A DNA stretch of 64,000 nucleotides, taken from assembly GCF_020715565.1 (NCBI RefSeq), contig NZ_CP085839.1, forward strand, positions 744,001 to 808,000. Reading direction: 5' to 3'. The stretch's first letter is position 1; the number at the start of each line of letters is the position of its first letter. Origin of the DNA: Nocardioides sp. Kera G14. GTDB taxonomy: Bacteria; Actinomycetota; Actinomycetes; Propionibacteriales; Nocardioidaceae. The notes under the pieces were generated by a model. It was not told the origin of the DNA and did not search any database. It saw nothing but the letters and a program-made list of their open reading frames with translations. Made by a program: the position numbers and the translations under genes. Positions 60,285-64,000 of the stretch are shown here, one piece after another.

Positions 60285-60806
60285 ATGCGCGTTCACCTGG
60301 GCTGCGACCACGCTGGCCTCGACCTGAAGTCCCACCTGACCGCTCGCCTGACCGAGCTCGGCCACGAGGTCGTCGACCACGGCCCCTTCGTCTACGACGC
60401 CCTCGACGACTACCCGGTCTTCTGCATCCGTGCGGCCGAGGGCGTCAGGCGCGACCGCGACGCCGGGCTCGACTCGCTCGGTGTCGTCATCGGCGGCTCC
60501 GGCAACGGCGAGCAGATGGCGGCCAACAAGGTCACGGGCATCCGGTGCGCGCTGGCTTGGAGCGACGAGACCGCCAAGCTGGCTCGCGACCACAACAACG
60601 CGCAGGTCGTCGCCGTCGGTGGGCGGATGCACAGCCTCGAGGACATGACGCGCTTCGTCGAGATCTTCCTGGCCGAGCCGTTCAGTGAGGACGAACGGCA
60701 CGTCCGCCGGATCGCCCAGCTCGACGCCTACGACGCGTCCGGTGTGCGTCCGGCGTTGCCGGAGTCGGCCAAGGGCCTCGGCCCGGCCGAAGATCAGGAT
60801 GCCTGA
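60285..60806 (+). CDS. rpiB: Ribose-5-phosphate isomerase B
   Basis: The 173-aa enzyme interconverts ribose-5-phosphate and ribulose-5-phosphate. It starts MRVHLGCDHAGLDLK, with Asp-His in the RpiB motif, and has IGGSGNGEQMAANK in place of the CGTGxG of E. coli: the actinobacterial form where a Glu replaces the catalytic Cys as base. The phosphate loop is DHNNAQVVAVGGRM. GAAAGGA is 7 nt before the ATG. Its end overlaps nei by 8 bp. Matches M. tuberculosis Rv2465c in motif and order. Confidence 0.95.
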   Translation: MRVHLGCDHAGLDLKSHLTARLTELGHEVVDHGPFVYDALDDYPVFCIRAAEGVRRDRDAGLDSLGVVIGGSGNGEQMAANKVTGIRCALAWSDETAKLARDHNNAQVVAVGGRMHSLEDMTRFVEIFLAEPFSEDERHVRRIAQLDAYDASGVRPALPESAKGLGPAEDQDA

Positions 60807-61674
60807 GGGGCACACCCTCCACCGGCTCGCCCTCGACCTCACCGAGGCGTTCGCCGGACAGCATGTGCGGGTCGGTTCGCCGCAGGGGCGCTTCGACGCC
60901 GAGGCACGACAGCTCGACGGCGCGCTGTTCGAGGGCGCCGAGGCGTGGGGCAAGCAGCTCTTCCTCCGGTTCGAGGGGGAGCGGTTCGTCCACATCCACC
61001 TCGGTCTCTACGGCAAGCTCGCGCTGACGCCGTACGTCGCTCCAGCTGGTGAGCAGGGTCCGCCCGCCCCGGTCGGGCAGGTCCGCCTGAGGCTCGTCGG
61101 CGACCGAGCCTTCGCGGACCTCCGCGGTGCCACCGCCTGCGACCTGTGGACCCCGGCACAGGTCGAGGCCTGTGTGGCGAAGCTCGGCCCCGACCCGCTC
61201 CGCGACGACGCCGACCCGGACCGCGCCTGGGCCCGGATCTCCCGGACCGAGCGCACCCTCGCCAGCCTGCTGATGGACCAGTCGGTCCTCGCCGGCGTCG
61301 GCAACGTCTACCGGGCCGAGCTCCTCCACCGGCACCGGCTGGACCCGCACCGACCCGGGCGGAGCCTGCGGAAGGCGCAGTGGCAGGCGATGTGGGAGGA
61401 CCTCGTCGCACTGATGCGGCTCGGGGTCGAGCGCAACCGGATCGACACAGTGCGCCCCGAGCACGAGCCCGAGGCCATGGGGCGCGAACCCCGCAGGGAC
61501 GACCACGGTGGCGAGGTCTACGTCTATCGCCGAACCGGCCAGCCGTGCCTGGTCTGTGGGGCCGCCGTCCGCACGGTCGAGGTGGAGGGACGCAATCTCT
61601 TCTGGTGCCCGAGGTGCCAGAGGCCTTACCGTTCGCGCACAGGGGGCTCACAGCATGGGGGAGGTAGGCGGTGA
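60799..61674 (+). CDS. nei2: Fpg/Nei-family DNA glycosylase
   Basis: The 291-aa base-excision repair enzyme has the N-terminal MPEGHTLHRLA with the catalytic Pro2 and Glu3, the H2TH segment LLMDQSVLAGVGNVYRAELL, and a C-terminal zinc finger CLVC...CPRC (near 255-279, separated by AAVRTVEVEGRNLFW). It removes oxidised pyrimidines or purines and cuts the AP site. The gene starts inside rpiB and ends in a GTGA overlap with the phosphatase. Corresponds to M. tuberculosis nei2 (Rv2464c) by position. Confidence 0.93.
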   Translation: MPEGHTLHRLALDLTEAFAGQHVRVGSPQGRFDAEARQLDGALFEGAEAWGKQLFLRFEGERFVHIHLGLYGKLALTPYVAPAGEQGPPAPVGQVRLRLVGDRAFADLRGATACDLWTPAQVEACVAKLGPDPLRDDADPDRAWARISRTERTLASLLMDQSVLAGVGNVYRAELLHRHRLDPHRPGRSLRKAQWQAMWEDLVALMRLGVERNRIDTVRPEHEPEAMGREPRRDDHGGEVYVYRRTGQPCLVCGAAVRTVEVEGRNLFWCPRCQRPYRSRTGGSQHGGGRR

Positions 61675-62702
61675 ACTGGCGACGTCAGCTCATGGGCGAG
61701 CGTGGTCTCGCGCTGCTGCTCGCCGTGATGGCTGTGCTCTTCGCCGGGCTGATCGCCTGGCAGACCTGGGCCTCGCTCAACCTGCTGCTCATCCCGCTCG
61801 TGATCGCCAGCCTGCTGCTCAGCCCGCGGCTCCTCTCGTGGTTCGTCGTCGGGATCCTCGCCCTCGCGGTGTTGAGCGTCAGCCAGGTCTCGGATGCGAC
61901 GCCGAAGACCGCCACGGCCACGGCCGTCGTCTTCGCGCTCGGGCTGATCGTGATGCTCACCGCGTTCCGGCGTGTCCGCCTCGGGGTCGCCGGCGTCCAG
62001 GGCGAGTCCATGTTCGTGGACCTACGTGACCGGATCCTGCGCCAGGCCAAGGTCCCCGATCTCCCGGAAGGCTGGATGGCCGAGACGGCGATCACGTCGG
62101 CGGGAGGAACCCTCTTCGCCGGCGACTTCATCGTCGCGGCACGGACGGGTGACCTCGTGGAGATCGCGGTCGTCGACGTCTCCGGCAAGGGCGAGGCGGC
62201 CGGCAGCCGTGCGCTATTGCTGTGCGGTGCACTCGGCGGCCTGATCGGCTCGATCCCACCTGATGAGTTCCTCTGCAGCGCGAACGCGTACCTCCTGCGA
62301 CAGGAGTGGGAGGAGGGCTTCGCCACGGCCGTGCACCTCGTGGTCGACGTCTCCACCGGCGACTTCCAGTTGCGCACCGCCGGGCACCCGCCCGCACTGC
62401 GTCGGGTCGACACGAGCGGCCGGTGGGAGCGGCTGGAGAGCCACGGCGTCTTCCTCGGCCTGCTGCCCGCTGCCGTCTTCGACCCTGCGGTCGGGACACT
62501 GGCCGAGGGCGAGGCGATCATGATGTACACCGACGGTGTCGTCGAGGAGCCCACCCGCGACATCGACGTCGGTATCGACCTCCTGGCCCGCGAGGCCGAG
62601 AGGCAGGTCCAGGTCGACCTCGTCGGTGCCGCCCAGCGGCTCGTGACCAGCCTCGGCGCCCGCGACGACGACCGGACCATGGTTGTCGTACACCGCCTGT
62701 AG
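61671..62702 (+). CDS. Membrane-bound PP2C/SpoIIE-type phosphatase
   Basis: The 343-aa protein has three to four N-terminal membrane helices (about 12-100) and a cytoplasmic SpoIIE/RsbU-like PP2C domain (about 130-343): AGGTLFAGDFIVAAR and VVDVSGKGEAAGSRALLL supply the metal-binding Asp residues, TAGHPPALRRV the central strand, and MMYTDGVVEEP the C-terminal Asp motif. Such phosphatases act on anti-sigma antagonist proteins, but no STAS or anti-sigma kinase gene is nearby. It is translationally coupled to nei, a linkage also seen in related actinobacteria by recollection only. Confidence 0.86.
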   Translation: MNWRRQLMGERGLALLLAVMAVLFAGLIAWQTWASLNLLLIPLVIASLLLSPRLLSWFVVGILALAVLSVSQVSDATPKTATATAVVFALGLIVMLTAFRRVRLGVAGVQGESMFVDLRDRILRQAKVPDLPEGWMAETAITSAGGTLFAGDFIVAARTGDLVEIAVVDVSGKGEAAGSRALLLCGALGGLIGSIPPDEFLCSANAYLLRQEWEEGFATAVHLVVDVSTGDFQLRTAGHPPALRRVDTSGRWERLESHGVFLGLLPAAVFDPAVGTLAEGEAIMMYTDGVVEEPTRDIDVGIDLLAREAERQVQVDLVGAAQRLVTSLGARDDDRTMVVVHRL

Positions 62703-62784
62703 CCCGCGCGCGCAGCGCGCCGGCCGGTTGTGAGACGGCTCCCGCGGTGTGGCACGATTGGCCGCTGTGCCGTGAGGCACGAGC

Positions 62785-62855
62785 GGGGATGTAGCTCAAT
62801 GGTAGAGCCCCAGTCTTCCAAACTGGCCACGCGGGTTCGATTCCCGTCATCCCCT
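62785..62855 (+). tRNA. tRNA-Gly(TCC)
   Basis: Acceptor GGGGATG/CATCCCC, D arm GCTC-AATGGTA-GAGC, anticodon stem CCAGT/ACTGG with loop CTTCCAA (anticodon TCC), T loop TTCGATT, discriminator T. CCA is not encoded. Confidence 0.95.
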
Positions 62856-62889
62856 CGAGGGGGCTTCCGCAGTCGGAAAGCCCACCCTG

Positions 62890-62963
62890 CGGGATGTGGC
62901 GCAGCTTGGTAGCGCGCGTGCTTTGGGAGCACGATGTCGCAGGTTCAAATCCTGTCATCCCGA
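62890..62963 (+). tRNA. tRNA-Pro(TGG)
   Basis: Acceptor CGGGATG/CATCCCG, anticodon stem CGTGC/GCACG with loop TTTGGGA (anticodon TGG), T loop TTCAAAT, discriminator A. It lies 34 bp after tRNA-Gly and is likely cotranscribed with it. Confidence 0.95.
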
Positions 62964-63001
62964 CTGCGATCCAAACCGATATGACTAGAGGAAGTACCGC
63001 C

Positions 63002-64000
63002 GTGAAGAGCGCTGTCGAGACGTTGAGCCCCACCCGAGCCAAGCTGACGGTCGAGGTCCCCGCCGAGGAGCTCAAGCCGAGCATCGACAAGGCCTACAAG
63101 CAGATCGCCAAGTCGATCAACGTGCCCGGCTTCCGCAAGGGCAAGGTGCCCGCGGCGGTCATCGAGCGCCAGTACCCGGGCGCCGCGCGCGACCAGGCCC
63201 TCAACGAGATCCTCAACGAGAAGTACGTCGAGGCGATCCAGGCCAACGACATCACCCCGCTGGCCCAGCCTGAGGTCGAGGTCACCAAGTTCGACGCCGA
63301 CGGCCCGCTGGAGTTCACCGCCGAGGTCGACGTGAAGCCCGTCTTCGAGGTCCCGTCGTACGCCGGCATCGAGGCGACCGTCGACGCGGTCACCGTGACG
63401 GACGAGGACATCGACGAGCAGGTCCAGGCGCTCCGCGAGCGCTTCGGCACGCTCAAGGACGTCGAGCGCCCGGCCGCCGACGGCGACTTCGTGGTCATCG
63501 ATCTCTCGGCCACCAAGGACGGCGAGCCCGTCGAGGGTGCCGAGGCCGTCGGCCTCAGCTACCAGATCGGTCGTGGCGGCATGCTCGACGGCCTGGACGA
63601 GGCCGCGACCGGCCTCTCCGCGGGCGAGGACAAGACGTTCACCTCCACCCTCGTGGGTGGCGACCTCGTCGGCCAGGAGGTCGACGTCAACGTCAAGGTC
63701 AACCAGGTCCAGGAGCAGGAGCTCCCCGAGCTCGACGACGAGTTCGCGCAGCTCGCCTCCGAGTTCGACACCCTCGAGGAGCTCACGACGGACATCGCTG
63801 CGCGCCTCGGCCGGGGCAAGCGCCTCGAGCAGGCCGCCGCCGCCCGCGACGCGGTCCTCGAGGCCCTGCTCGAGCAGGTTGAGATCCCGCTCCCCGAGGG
63901 TCTCGTCGCCGAGGAGCTCACGACCCGTCGCGGCCAGCTCGAGCAGCAGCTGCAGTGGGCCGGCCTGACGATGGAGAAGTACCTCGAGGAGGAGGGCCAG
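63002..64000 (+). CDS. tig: Trigger factor (partial, N-terminal 333 residues)
   Basis: The ribosome-associated chaperone and prolyl isomerase is cut by the window edge. The N-terminal ribosome-binding domain starts KSAVETLSPTRAKLTVEVP and carries the signature VPGFRKGKVP near 41-50. The PPIase domain (about 150-240, beginning GDFVVIDLSATKDGEP) and the start of the C-terminal helical chaperone domain follow. GTG 63002 is preferred to the in-frame ATG at 62981 because homologues begin at KSAVETLSP and AGAGGAAG lies upstream of it. In M. tuberculosis tig (Rv2462c) follows nei2 and rpiB in the same order. Confidence 0.95.
   Translation, partial: MKSAVETLSPTRAKLTVEVPAEELKPSIDKAYKQIAKSINVPGFRKGKVPAAVIERQYPGAARDQALNEILNEKYVEAIQANDITPLAQPEVEVTKFDADGPLEFTAEVDVKPVFEVPSYAGIEATVDAVTVTDEDIDEQVQALRERFGTLKDVERPAADGDFVVIDLSATKDGEPVEGAEAVGLSYQIGRGGMLDGLDEAATGLSAGEDKTFTSTLVGGDLVGQEVDVNVKVNQVQEQELPELDDEFAQLASEFDTLEELTTDIAARLGRGKRLEQAAAARDAVLEALLEQVEIPLPEGLVAEELTTRRGQLEQQLQWAGLTMEKYLEEEGQ

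Noticed and set aside
62703..62784. Terminator of the PP2C gene in the GCGCGC stretch at about 62705-62722
   Set aside because: Short repetitive GCGC can pair in several ways and there is no T-run; not strong enough to list.

Overview
The window is GC-rich actinobacterial chromosome, densely packed with single-copy housekeeping and cell-envelope genes. I saw no transposase, integrase, phage module or CRISPR array. Three blocks match gene neighbourhoods I remember from Mycobacterium tuberculosis: pmmB/deoD/lpdA (Rv3308, Rv3307, Rv3303c), maf/accA3 (Rv3282, Rv3285), and glbO/pepN/Rv2466c/rpiB/nei2/tig (Rv2470 to Rv2462c). GTG starts are frequent and neighbouring genes often overlap by GTGA or ATGA. 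There are many secreted Lys/Arg-rich wall proteins. Together these suggest a Nocardioides-like member of the Propionibacteriales; that placement is inference.

Layout. 1-6.1 kb: phosphosugar mutase, lysoplasmalogenase-like membrane protein, purine nucleoside phosphorylase, a gamma-glutamylcyclotransferase-like protein, a nitroreductase and dihydrolipoyl dehydrogenase. 6.1-6.5 kb: the only gap over 300 bp, with a probable gene remnant and a long inverted repeat. 6.5-10.9 kb: an unknown HTH-like protein, a secreted protein, an LpdA-type flavoprotein and a SpoIID-domain protein. 11-16.4 kb: acyl-CoA carboxylase alpha subunit, Maf, an odd tRNA-Leu, Bcp peroxiredoxin, and a sortase with a surface protein. 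16.5-26.2 kb: acyl-CoA synthetase, an FAD oxidoreductase, Orn, a MauE/DsbA-like redox pair, a DUF1906 secreted protein, TetR, a large unknown secreted protein and three tRNAs. 26.2-35.8 kb: two membrane proteins, an M24 peptidase, PrsW, two dynamin-like GTPases and an SSB. 35.8-39.8 kb: thiol dioxygenase, rhodanese and a complete OpuC-type ABC importer. 39.9-47.9 kb: EttA, then on the minus strand thiolase, S9 peptidase, an Asp/Gly/Thr repeat peptide, a JmjC oxygenase and a sucrase/ferredoxin-like protein. 47.9-51.5 kb: an ECF sigma factor with a His-Pro-rich membrane partner, PilZ with truncated globin, OsmC and MscS. 51.5-64 kb: PepN, a CHAP protein, a DsbA-like protein, a wall amidase, MetG, RpiB, Nei, a PP2C phosphatase, two tRNAs and the start of trigger factor.

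Most genes that are not translationally coupled lack a Shine-Dalgarno sequence. Instead a -10-like hexamer (typically TAGGNT, GAGAAT or CAGGAT) lies 6-8 nt before the start codon, which is the architecture of leaderless transcription.

The most likely undescribed system is the trio at 41.56-43.83 kb: a 75-aa peptide with a leader-like N-terminus ending in Gly-Gly followed by DGTDGTDG repeats, a JmjC-type oxygenase and a sucrase/ferredoxin-like protein, joined by GTGA overlaps. All functional assignments here were made by reading motifs; no database search was run.
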